DNA of 64,000 nucleotides from Actinomadura violacea (GTDB taxonomy: Bacteria > Actinomycetota > Actinomycetes > Streptosporangiales > Streptosporangiaceae). Made by a program: the position numbers and the translations under genes. Where the stretch lies: the NCBI RefSeq assembly GCF_017573465.1, contig NZ_JAGEPF010000045.1, positions 1-64,000 on the forward strand, read 5' to 3'. This document shows, one piece after another, positions 43,423 through 50,979 of this stretch; position 1 is the first letter of the stretch, and each line of letters opens with the position of its first letter. A model generated the notes under the pieces. The model was given only the letters and a program-made list of their open reading frames with translations. It ran no database searches and had not been told where the DNA came from.

Positions 43423-44168
43423 TCACCCTTTCCGAAGCGAGTCCGCTCATCCGGGCGGAACTCCCTGAGGCGTTCCATTCCGGCTGGAATCGTATCGACG
43501 GCGTCACGGTCGAGGGCATGACCATCGTGATCGACCCGGCCGTCTACTTCTTCCGGTACGAGAACCCGTCGTGGATCGTCTGCGACTGGGACGGCGTCAG
43601 GGCCGACTTGCTGACCGCCCGCGAGACCGCGGACACCACGGTCGAGCAGCTGGCCCTGGACTACGTCCGCGCGCACGGCCGGACGACCACCGACCCGGCC
43701 GAGGTGCTCGCGGTGGCGTGGGAGGCGACCGCCTACATCTTCCGGGAGGAGTACCTGACCGAGCCGGGCCTGGTCGCGCTCGGCGTGCGCGCCGAGCACC
43801 TGCGGATGCTGCGCGAGGTCGGCACGGTGATGGCGCTGAACCGGGTCGAGCAGGACGGTGCGATCTCCAACGTCGGGCCGGCGTGGATGTTCCCGATCGC
43901 CTGCAAGGTCATCTACGGCCTGGACGAGCAGGAGGCGCAGCTGGTCGACGAGCTGTATCACGGCACGTGGTTCGATGAGTCGCGGCGGGTGGAGGCGACC
44001 AAGGCCAACGCCGCGCTGGGCGGGCGGCTGGTGCACGGCTGCCAGTCCCAGGCGGACATGCGCGGCGGCGCGATCGTGCCGTTCGGGGTGGACCTCACCG
44101 AGTTCCGGCGGGAGCTGCGACAGTTCGGGGATGACTGGATCCAGCGAGTCCAAGCCTGTGGCCAGTAG
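43419..44168 (+). CDS. Uncharacterised 249-aa protein
   Basis: The start is GTG at 43419 with AGGAGG nine bases before. The protein is well formed and acidic: SPLIRAELPEAFHSGWNRID, DPAVYFFRYENPSWIVCDWD, a helical middle (EVLAVAWEATAYIFREEYL), and a conserved-looking AWMFPIACKVIYGLDEQEAQ. No membrane helix or catalytic motif can be named. The family is not recognised. It is followed by a phosphotransferase-like gene, and the two probably work together. Confidence 0.7.
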   Translation: MITLSEASPLIRAELPEAFHSGWNRIDGVTVEGMTIVIDPAVYFFRYENPSWIVCDWDGVRADLLTARETADTTVEQLALDYVRAHGRTTTDPAEVLAVAWEATAYIFREEYLTEPGLVALGVRAEHLRMLREVGTVMALNRVEQDGAISNVGPAWMFPIACKVIYGLDEQEAQLVDELYHGTWFDESRRVEATKANAALGGRLVHGCQSQADMRGGAIVPFGVDLTEFRRELRQFGDDWIQRVQACGQ

Positions 44169-44196
44169 CGTCCACGGACCGCAGGGGGCGGGCCCG

Positions 44197-45114
44197 GTGT
44201 CCGCCCCCTCACCGGTCCTTTCATCTCTGCTCGCCTCCAGTCCGCTGCGTGCGCGGCGGGCCGTCAGCCGGGAACCGATCCATGTCTGGGCGCTGTCGGC
44301 GGTGGAACGTGTGCACCTGGATAACGGCGGCACCGTCATCCTCAAATCGGCGATCGCGCCGTTCACCGGGGAGGCCGATGTCTTGCAGTACGCGGGGCGG
44401 CATGGCGTGCCGGTACCGGACGTGCTCGCGGTCAGTCGCCGTGATGATGCGCACCTGTCGATGCTCCTGGAGGACCTCGGCGAACACCCGGCCGAAGATG
44501 CATCCCTGCCGCAAGGAGCAGCGGCGGCGGTCGCGATCCACGCCTGCCCCCCGATGGGGGGTCTGCCTGTGCTGGATGCTCGCGAATTGGCCTCACTCCC
44601 GGGCCGGGCGCTTGGCGCGCTGGCACGGCTGCAACAGGCCGGGCGATGGAGCGACGCCGCCGACATCCGCCGCTTGCTGACGGAGTTGGCGGAGGTCGCC
44701 GAGGCGCGGTCCGCGGGAGCGGCCACGCCTCCGTTCGGGATGTGCCATAGCGAGTTCCATCCGACCTCGCTGCACACCGGGCCGTCGGGGTTGCGGGTCC
44801 TGGATTGGGCGCGGGCGTTCACCGGCCCGGGTCTGCTGGATCTGGCGTCGTGGCGCGACACCCCGCTGCCGCTGGATGTCGCCGCGATCGCGGAGATGAT
44901 CGGCGCCTACATCGCCGCCGGCGGCCCCGAGAGCGCGGCCGCGGAGCGTGGGGGCCTGCCCGCCGAGGTCTGGGCGGGCGGCTGGCACCGCGTCTGGATC
45001 TGCGAGTGGTACCTGCAGCAGTGCGTCCGCTGGATGCCGAACCCTGAGGCCGACGAGGCCACCCAACGTGTCGTTCGCCGGCACCTCACCGAGGCCAAGG
45101 AATGCCTGACGTAG
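44197..45114 (+). CDS. Phosphotransferase-like protein (APH fold) with altered catalytic loop
   Basis: The protein has 305 aa from GTG at 44197 behind GCAGGGGG; another in-frame GTG at 44158 overlaps the previous gene. Kinase-like landmarks are NGGTVILKSAIAPFTGEADV (Lys strand), LSMLLEDLGEHPAEDA (hinge), MCHSEFHPTSLHTG (catalytic loop) and LRVLDWARAFTGPGLLDLA (metal loop). The normal HxDxxxxN loop is H-S-E-F-H-P-T-S, so Asp is Glu and Asn is Ser. It is part of the coupled block; the substrate is unknown. Confidence 0.72.
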   Translation: MSAPSPVLSSLLASSPLRARRAVSREPIHVWALSAVERVHLDNGGTVILKSAIAPFTGEADVLQYAGRHGVPVPDVLAVSRRDDAHLSMLLEDLGEHPAEDASLPQGAAAAVAIHACPPMGGLPVLDARELASLPGRALGALARLQQAGRWSDAADIRRLLTELAEVAEARSAGAATPPFGMCHSEFHPTSLHTGPSGLRVLDWARAFTGPGLLDLASWRDTPLPLDVAAIAEMIGAYIAAGGPESAAAERGGLPAEVWAGGWHRVWICEWYLQQCVRWMPNPEADEATQRVVRRHLTEAKECLT

Positions 45115-45620
45115 CCAACATCCATCCCTCCCGTCGCCTGACCACCCCGGCTGGGGACGAGGTGGACATCGACCTCGACATGATCCCGCTGGTCCGCGCC
45201 CTGTGGAGGTTGGGATTGAGTACGTCTGGTTGCTGTCAGGACCTCGGGGCGTCCATCCGTTGCGGACCGAGATCGGCGACCGGCCCGGGACGGCGGCGGC
45301 ACGCCGACTTCTATGCCGGCCAGGCGTGGCTGAAGATGTCCGCCGATGACGCGCGCACGATGCTGGACCTGCTTGTGAGGGTTCTGCCGAAGACGGGGGA
45401 GCGGCTCAACCGGTGGACGCGTGCCGATGCCTGGGACGTCTTCGTCTATCTCGTCGCTGAAGGCGAGAGCGTGGTCCCGTCTTGCTGGGCACAGGTCCAC
45501 TTTCCCAGAATCCACCTCAACGAGGTCACGAGGGCGCTGAGCATGGTCACCGCCGCCCCGCTTCGCAGCACGGCGGAGGAGCAGCCGGATGCGGCAGCCG
45601 AACATCGCAGGAGATGCTGA
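45102..45620 (+). CDS. Uncharacterised 172-aa protein with a Cys-pair motif
   Basis: ATG at 45102 lies inside the end of the phosphotransferase gene (13-bp overlap). The segment MIPLVRALWRLGLSTSGCCQ then DLG is characteristic: small actinobacterial proteins share the IPLV-ALW-G-x-T-x-G-x-CQD pattern. The later part has WLKMSADDARTMLDLLVRVL and a Trp-rich DAWDVFVYLVAEGE. No known function. It is the last gene of the coupled block. Confidence 0.65.
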   Translation: MPDVANIHPSRRLTTPAGDEVDIDLDMIPLVRALWRLGLSTSGCCQDLGASIRCGPRSATGPGRRRHADFYAGQAWLKMSADDARTMLDLLVRVLPKTGERLNRWTRADAWDVFVYLVAEGESVVPSCWAQVHFPRIHLNEVTRALSMVTAAPLRSTAEEQPDAAAEHRRRC

Positions 45621-45732
45621 AGCAAGGCGCGAGATCGTCGAGCCGGACAGCACCCGTCGTGTTGAGGGACGTCCGTCAGCCTGTTGCCCGCCATCGGCCC
45701 GGCCATCAGCGGCTCGCGCTGTTTCGAACCGT

Positions 45733-46284
45733 TCAGGTGCTGTGATGCTGGGCGAGCCGGACGAGGGAGTCGTAGGTGTCGGTCACCCGCTCCAGCTTGA
45801 CGCCCAGGCCGGTCGCCCATGCGTCCAGTTGCGCTTGGACGGCCAGGCCCGGCTCGTCGGCGGTCGTGACCGTCTCGATCTCCAGGAACGGTCCCACATC
45901 CTCGACGTCGTCCAGGCACAACGACCACCGTCCCGCCTGCCCGGTCCGGCGCCGCTTGACGATCCGGACCGTCGGACGGAACCCCATCTGCAGCAACGCC
46001 TCGTGCATCTGCCCGGGATCGGCCACGACCGTTTCGGCCTCCAGGCAGGCCATCTCGTTGTCCTGCGGAGTCTTCACCGTGAACAGGTGCGTGCCCTGCA
46101 CGGTCCGCAGCCGCCCGAACGGCACACCGGTCTTGGGCTTGCCGTAGTTCCACCATATCGGGGCGTACGCCTGATCTTCCTGGAGAACCGGCGCGGACAA
46201 CGAGACTCCGTGATCAGCCAGGGCGCGTAGCAGCGCGTCCTGGTCGATCACGCGGTACTTGACCTCGATCTCTTGAGCTTCCAT
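45733..46284 (-). CDS. CYTH domain protein (class IV adenylate cyclase/ThTPase-like)
   Basis: The protein has 183 aa from ATG at 46282-46284. The CYTH signature ExExK appears as QEIEVKYRVID at the N terminus. Further tunnel residues follow: PFGRLRTVQGTHLFTVKTP, ACLEAETVV, VRIVKRRRTGQAGRWSLCLDDVE split over two strands, and FLEIETVT. CYTH enzymes act on triphosphate substrates (ATP, thiamine or inorganic triphosphate). The CyaB-type class IV cyclase layout fits best. It converges with the coupled block. Confidence 0.88.
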   Translation of the reverse strand: MEAQEIEVKYRVIDQDALLRALADHGVSLSAPVLQEDQAYAPIWWNYGKPKTGVPFGRLRTVQGTHLFTVKTPQDNEMACLEAETVVADPGQMHEALLQMGFRPTVRIVKRRRTGQAGRWSLCLDDVEDVGPFLEIETVTTADEPGLAVQAQLDAWATGLGVKLERVTDTYDSLVRLAQHHST

Positions 46285-46404
46285 GGCCCCCCGGGACGTG
46301 AGATGTGCGGTCGAAGAAGCCTATGGCGCCGAATGCCTCACCGAGGTGCTTATGGCGAGACGCCGCGGAGAAGGCGGTGCGCTCTTCGGGGTTGGTCGCT
46401 TGTG

Positions 46405-46423
46405 GTTTGTTGACCGAACAAAC
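46405..46423. promoter_or_regulatory. Palindromic operator-like site before the HATPase gene
   Basis: GTTTGTT and AACAAAC form a perfect 7-bp inverted repeat around GACCG, directly upstream of a promoter-like sequence at 46428. It is the best operator candidate in the 46285-46528 gap. Confidence 0.55.
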
Positions 46424-46427
46424 GCAC

Positions 46428-46457
46428 TTGACCTCGCTCGCAGAGCCGGGCGCTAAT
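46428..46457 (+). promoter_or_regulatory. Probable promoter of the HATPase gene
   Basis: TTGACC at 46428 and GCTAAT at 46452 are separated by 18 bp, about 70 bp before the start at 46529. The upstream palindrome at 46405-46423 abuts the -35 element. Confidence 0.5.
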
Positions 46458-46528
46458 CAACATCCGGCCGACCGTGACAGATGAAACGGTCATCGGCGGG
46501 CGGAGAACAAAAGGGAGGAACAAGCAGA

Positions 46529-47023
46529 ATGGAAAACGCGAAACTGGTCGGAGCGACGGCCAGTGAATGGCTGTGGGCGACGGAGAGGATGCGGTGGCGC
46601 CGGGTGTATGCAGGCCGGGCCGATCAGGTGCAGGAGGCGCGGACCTTCGCTGAGGCGCTTTTCGCGGGCATGCCGTGTGTGGACGTGGTCGCGCTGGCCG
46701 TCAGCGAGCTCGCCGGAAACGCGGTGAGGCACACGCGGTCGGGTGAGGGAGGTGACGGCTGGTTCGGGCTGGAGGTCGTCTGCGAGAACCCGGCCTATGT
46801 CGCGGTCACCGACATGGGCGGGCATGGCATCCCGACCGTGCTGCCCGAGGGGTACGGCGGCATGTACGGGGAGGGTGGCCGGGGGCTGCGGATGCTGTAC
46901 GAGCTGGCGCTGATGTTCGGCGTGCACGGCAACAGCAGCCTGGGCCACACCGTCTGGGTCGACCTCGACCTCAACCGCAAGCTCGAAGCCATGCCCCGGC
47001 CTGCGGCTGCGCTGGCGGTATAA
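46529..47023 (+). CDS. ATP-binding protein of the RsbW/anti-sigma-like HATPase family
   Basis: The protein has 164 aa from ATG at 46529 behind AGGGAGG; the frame is open further upstream. GHKL ATPase motifs are visible: N box in ALAVSELAGNAVRHTRSG, G1-like YVAVTDMGGHGIP, and G2-like YGEGGRGLRMLYELA. This is the stand-alone HATPase_c_2 type, abundant in actinomycetes, related to anti-sigma factor kinases. No sigma factor or anti-anti-sigma gene is adjacent. Two hairpins follow the gene. Confidence 0.85.
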   Translation: MENAKLVGATASEWLWATERMRWRRVYAGRADQVQEARTFAEALFAGMPCVDVVALAVSELAGNAVRHTRSGEGGDGWFGLEVVCENPAYVAVTDMGGHGIPTVLPEGYGGMYGEGGRGLRMLYELALMFGVHGNSSLGHTVWVDLDLNRKLEAMPRPAAALAV

Positions 47024-47026
47024 GGA

Positions 47027-47057
47027 GGGCCCAGCCTGGGTGAATCAGGCTGGCCCC
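47027..47057 (+). terminator. Hairpin directly after the HATPase gene
   Basis: CCAGCCTG and CAGGCTGG form a perfect 8-bp stem with a 7-nt loop, extended by flanking GGG/CCC pairs, beginning within 10 bp of the stop codon. Confidence 0.7.
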
Positions 47058-47085
47058 TCGCGCCAAGGATAGCCAGCGGCCCCTT

Positions 47086-47132
47086 GCGGCGGCTCCGTCC
47101 TAACGCGATACCGGACGGGACGGAGCCGCCGC
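47086..47132 (+). terminator. Very stable second hairpin
   Basis: GCGGCGGCTCCGTC and GACGGAGCCGCCGC form a perfect 14-bp GC-rich stem with a 19-nt loop. It probably acts with 47027-47057 as a double terminator. Confidence 0.7.
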
Positions 47133-48516
47133 GCGGTGCGGTGTCCGCCGCAGGCGGCTGGATCAGCATGCCGGCGCTCTTCTGCTTATCGTGTCCCCCT
47201 ATGTCCGCGGGCAGCACTTCATGAGCACACGGGAGCGACAGAGTGTCCGCGGCGTGCCTACAGAGTGCTTAAAATCGCTGTGACCTGTGAAAACGTCAAG
47301 GCTTGCAGCTGTTCCTACCGGAGTCTACGCAGCCCGCGCGTCGACGCACCCGTCACCGGCCCGGGCGCAGTCCTACCCAGGCCACGAGTTGGATCGCCGG
47401 GGGAACACTTCAGGGACACATCGTGGACACGCCGCCGGCGGCACGGTGTCCAGGTGTCCGTCGACACCTGTGAGTGTGGGTGTGCCCCGGGCGGTCTACT
47501 TCCAGCAGGGCCGACCGACGCCAACTGGGATGGGGCAGGTCGACCGTCCGGCGGCGGCGCTGGTCCGTGTTGGCGAGACCGCGGTAGCGCGGGAACCGGT
47601 GGCACGGCTCGCTGGCCCAGAGAAGTCTGCTGCGGCACGCGTGCGGCAGCGGCAAGGGACACGTCGCCCCAGAACCCGGGAGGCAGCCCGGGGAACAACC
47701 TGTTCCTCCGGCGAGGGCAGGGGAACGACTCTTTGGCTTCGCGGCTCGTCCCAGCCCGCGGCGACTCCTCGCGTGCAGGCAGGCATGGCGTGGTTGCGGG
47801 GCACTTCCAGTGTCTTTGTCCGCTGGAGGTGCGGACGAAAGTGGGCGCGGCTTTCGGGGTTCTGTTCGGCCTTCTTTTCGGGGTTCTTTTCGGGGTTCCG
47901 TCTATGACCAGAACCCCCTGGCGGCCCTGTCCTTGCAGGTAGGCGCGCCATCGCATCTTCTGTTCGCGTGCCCGACTCGTCTCCAGGACGACTCCTGGTA
48001 ATAGCCCGCGCGTATGTGGATGTTGGACTCTTGCGTGCCCCTCCGATCCCGTGTTGCTGGTTTCTACCTTGTCCCTCTACCTCAAAGCATGCACATCCGC
48101 CAGCCTGGCCGGCGCCGGCCGGGCGGGCCGGCGGGGCGTCGCCCTCGGCGACGGCCCGCGCCCGTGCCCGAGTCGCCTCGGGCGCGCGAGTCGTGGGAGG
48201 TGAGGTGTCTGCCGAAGTGAGATGTCGAGTCGCCGTGCCGTTCCGTCATCTCTGGCGAGGCGCATTCGGTGAAAGGGTGCGAGGTGATGGTGCGTCCTGC
48301 GGCGCGCGTGGTTTCGGTGCGCGAAATCGGCGTTTGCCGTTGGTTGGGTTTAGGTGTCGGCGTGGGTGATTGGTTACATCGTTCAGCCGTTGAGGTGATT
48401 AAAAATGTGGCCGCAGGTGCTTGCCTATCGTTGCGGCATCGAGAAATGGTCGAGCTCCCGGTAAACGGGAACGGCGCCGAGTCACGGTTGCCGGAACGAA
48501 TGGAACGGGAGTCGAA
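47133..48516. other. Long region without a convincing gene
   Basis: About 1.4 kb lies between the double hairpin and the first winged-helix gene. Open frames here have Arg/Pro-rich, unlikely translations. The notable content is a 12-bp tandem repeat at 47851-47898 and, near 48380-48420, a short AT-rich patch that may belong to the promoter of the next gene. Confidence 0.45.
47851..47898. repeat. Four tandem 12-bp repeats
   Basis: Four contiguous units are CTTTCGGGGTTC, TGTTCGGCCTTC, TTTTCGGGGTTC and TTTTCGGGGTTC. The last two are identical and the first differs by one base. They lie in the non-coding space upstream of the winged-helix/AAA/VWA module. They look iteron-like but may simply be a slipped repeat. 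Confidence 0.7.
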
Positions 48517-49482
48517 ATGGCCACGAAGAACGCCACCGCCACCGCCGCTGTCGGGAACGGCGCCATTGGCGCGCAGGGCGCGGTTGACGGTGAGCCCGGT
48601 GCGTCGGGTGGGGCGCGTCCGGCGGGCGCGGCTGGGGGCGTGTGGGACGCGCTGACGGGCAACCCGGGCGGCACGGTCGCCGTGATCGCGGGCGCGGCGG
48701 GTGTCAGCCGCGCGACGGCGTCCCGCACCCTGGCCGCCCTGGAGGCGGACGGGCGCGCCGCCCGGACGCCGGGCGGGCGGGACGGCGGGAAGCGGCTCCC
48801 CGACACCTGGCACGCCACCGCCGCCACCCCCACCACCACCACCACCGGCGGTGCCGACGGCGGCGGGGCGGGCGCCGGTGAGGACGGCATAGCGCCGACT
48901 GGTCCCGTCCCGGACGCGTCCGCCGACGGGCCCGAGGCCGCCTCGTCCGGCCCGCTGGACACCACCGACAGCACGGACACCGGAGACGCGGACACGACCG
49001 GCACCGGTGACACGGAGGGGGACGGGGAGGAGGGGATGGATTCGGCGGCGGTGGCCGAGGCGCGGGATGCGCTGACGGCGTTGCGGGAGGGGATCACAGC
49101 GGCGCTGGCGGCGTTGGAAGCCGGGGACGGCGAAGCGGCGGTGTTGGCGGCGGAGGGTGCTTACAGCGGGTCGGGGCTGGTGCGGCGGTTGGTGCGTGCG
49201 GCGGCGCGGGGTCCGGTGCGGACGCCGTCGGGGCGGGTGCGGTCGCAGCCGGGGGCGATGCGCGCGAAGGTCGCCGCGCACCTGACCGCGCACCCGGGCG
49301 CGGAGTTCACCCCGCATGAGGTCGCGAAGGTGATCGGTCATTCGGCGGGCGCGGTGTCCAACGCCCTGGACCGGCTCGCCGAGGACGGTGACGCCGAGCT
49401 GGTGTGCGAACGGCCCCGCCGGTTCACCACCACCCGCCGCGCCACCGGCGCCGCCGAGGCGACCGTGCTCGCCGCGCGCTGA
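48517..49482 (+). CDS. Protein with two winged-helix domains, first gene of the AAA/VWA module
   Basis: The protein has 321 aa from ATG at 48517 behind GGGAG. A first winged helix lies at about residues 40-100 (VIAGAAGVSRATASRTLAAL, EADGRAARTPGG). A disordered acidic Thr/Asp/Gly-rich linker and an Ala-rich coiled stretch (ARDALTALREGITAALAALE) follow. A second winged helix at about 245-305 contains EFTPHEVAKVIGHSAGAVSN and ALDRLAEDGDAELV. The second domain closely resembles the N-terminal domain of the next gene. Likely DNA-binding or adaptor protein of the module. Function unknown. Confidence 0.78.
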   Translation: MATKNATATAAVGNGAIGAQGAVDGEPGASGGARPAGAAGGVWDALTGNPGGTVAVIAGAAGVSRATASRTLAALEADGRAARTPGGRDGGKRLPDTWHATAATPTTTTTGGADGGGAGAGEDGIAPTGPVPDASADGPEAASSGPLDTTDSTDTGDADTTGTGDTEGDGEEGMDSAAVAEARDALTALREGITAALAALEAGDGEAAVLAAEGAYSGSGLVRRLVRAAARGPVRTPSGRVRSQPGAMRAKVAAHLTAHPGAEFTPHEVAKVIGHSAGAVSNALDRLAEDGDAELVCERPRRFTTTRRATGAAEATVLAAR

Positions 49483-49576
49483 CCGCCCGCACCCACCACC
49501 GCCACGGGGGCGGGCACCGCGCCACCGCCCGCCCCCTGCGCCACCGACCACCGACACCACCGCCTGGAGGCAAGTG

Positions 49577-50902
49577 ATGACCACCGTTCCCGCCACGACC
49601 CCGACCAGCACGACCCCGACCACCACCGTCGCGCCCGCCGCTGTGCCGTCCACGGGCACGGCGCCCGCCGTTGCGGTGGCGGGTACCGGCCCCGCCGCGC
49701 CGGGTGCCGTGCCCGCGCCGTCGGGCGGTCGCCTGGGGCAGGGTGAGTTGCGGCGGCGGGTCGCCGCCGTGCTGGCCGACCGTCCGGGGAGCCTGTTCAC
49801 TCCCGGTGAGATCGCCAAGGACCTAGGGCGGTCGGCGGGTGCGGTCGCCAACGCCCTGGACACGCTGACCGGCCGAGGACAGGCCGAGCGGGTGTCGGGG
49901 CGGCCGCGCCGGTACGGTGCCACCGCCACCACCGTCGACGCCACCAAGGGCCCCATCACGGGCGGCAGCGCGGGTACCCGGACGTCGCGCCGAACGCCAT
50001 CGGCGGCGCCCGCGCCCGCCGCCCCACCGTCCGCCACCACTACCGGCACCGGCACCGGCACCGGCACGGCAGCGGCGGCGGGTGGGAAGGCGGTGGCGCA
50101 GTACGGGCGGGGGCCGGTGGTGCGGCCCAACGGCCAGGCCTACCACCCGCGTGCGCTGGCGGATCTGCCGGATGTGGCGGCGCTGCGGCGGTTGCGGGAG
50201 GCGTCGATCGCGGCGTTGCTGTACGGGCCGCCCGGTACCGGGAAGACGTCGCTGGTGGAGGCGGCGTTCCCGGACCTGATCACGGTCGCGGGGGACGGGG
50301 ACACCGCCGTCGCCGATTTCGTCGGCGAGTACACCCAGGCCCCGGGCGGCGGGTACGAGTTCATCTACGGGCCCCTCGTGACCGCGATGACCGAGGGCCG
50401 CTGCCTGTTCATCGACGACGCCACCCTCATCTCACCCAAGGTGCTGGCGGTGGTGTACCCCGCCATGGACGGGCGCCGCCAGATCACCGTCAAGGCCCAC
50501 CGGGGCGAGACGATCACCGCCGCCGAGGGCTTCTACGTCGTCGCCGGACACAACCCGGGCGTGCACGGCGCCGTCCTCACCGAGGCCCTCGCCTCACGGT
50601 TCGCCGCGCAGATCCAAGTGTCCACCGACTACGACCTCGCGACGACATTGAAGATCGAGCCGCGCGCGATCCGCGTCGCCCGCAACCTCGCCCGCCGCCG
50701 GGCCTCCGGGGAGATCGGGTGGGCGCCGCAGCTGCGCGAGCTGATCGCCTTCCAGAAGATGACCAAAGTCCTCGGGCCGGACGCGGCGGTCGCCAACCTC
50801 CTCGGCATCGCCCCCGAAGAAGACCGCGACATGGTCGCCGAGGTCATCAGTTCCGTCTACGGACGCGCCGTCACCCCGCTGGCCCTCGGCCGCCAACTCT
50901 GA
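49577..50902 (+). CDS. Winged-helix plus MoxR/CobS-like AAA ATPase
   Basis: The protein has 441 aa from ATG at 49577 behind TGGAGG. After a Thr/Pro/Ala-rich leader, a winged helix (residues 52-115, with FTPGEIAKDLGRSAGAVANA) is followed by a second low-complexity linker. An AAA_5-type domain comes next: Walker A GPPGTGKTS at 217-225, Walker B CLFIDDATL at 276-284, a sensor-like VVAGHNPG, and an Arg in ALASRFAAQIQVSTDY. The ATPase is of the MoxR/CobS kind that works as a chaperone with VWA proteins; the VWA partner is the next gene. Confidence 0.85.
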   Translation: MTTVPATTPTSTTPTTTVAPAAVPSTGTAPAVAVAGTGPAAPGAVPAPSGGRLGQGELRRRVAAVLADRPGSLFTPGEIAKDLGRSAGAVANALDTLTGRGQAERVSGRPRRYGATATTVDATKGPITGGSAGTRTSRRTPSAAPAPAAPPSATTTGTGTGTGTAAAAGGKAVAQYGRGPVVRPNGQAYHPRALADLPDVAALRRLREASIAALLYGPPGTGKTSLVEAAFPDLITVAGDGDTAVADFVGEYTQAPGGGYEFIYGPLVTAMTEGRCLFIDDATLISPKVLAVVYPAMDGRRQITVKAHRGETITAAEGFYVVAGHNPGVHGAVLTEALASRFAAQIQVSTDYDLATTLKIEPRAIRVARNLARRRASGEIGWAPQLRELIAFQKMTKVLGPDAAVANLLGIAPEEDRDMVAEVISSVYGRAVTPLALGRQL

Positions 50903-50979
50903 CCCACACCCGTACGCCGCACATCCGTACGCCACGCCGTGCCCGTCCGGGCACCGATCACGACCTACCAGGGGGAACC

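Noticed and set aside
47136..47956. Overlapping open frames on both strands upstream of the AAA/VWA module
   Set aside because: The compositions are Arg/Pro/Ser-rich without hydrophobic core patterns. The hydrophobic FGVLFG repeat in one of them is a by-product of the 12-bp tandem repeat.
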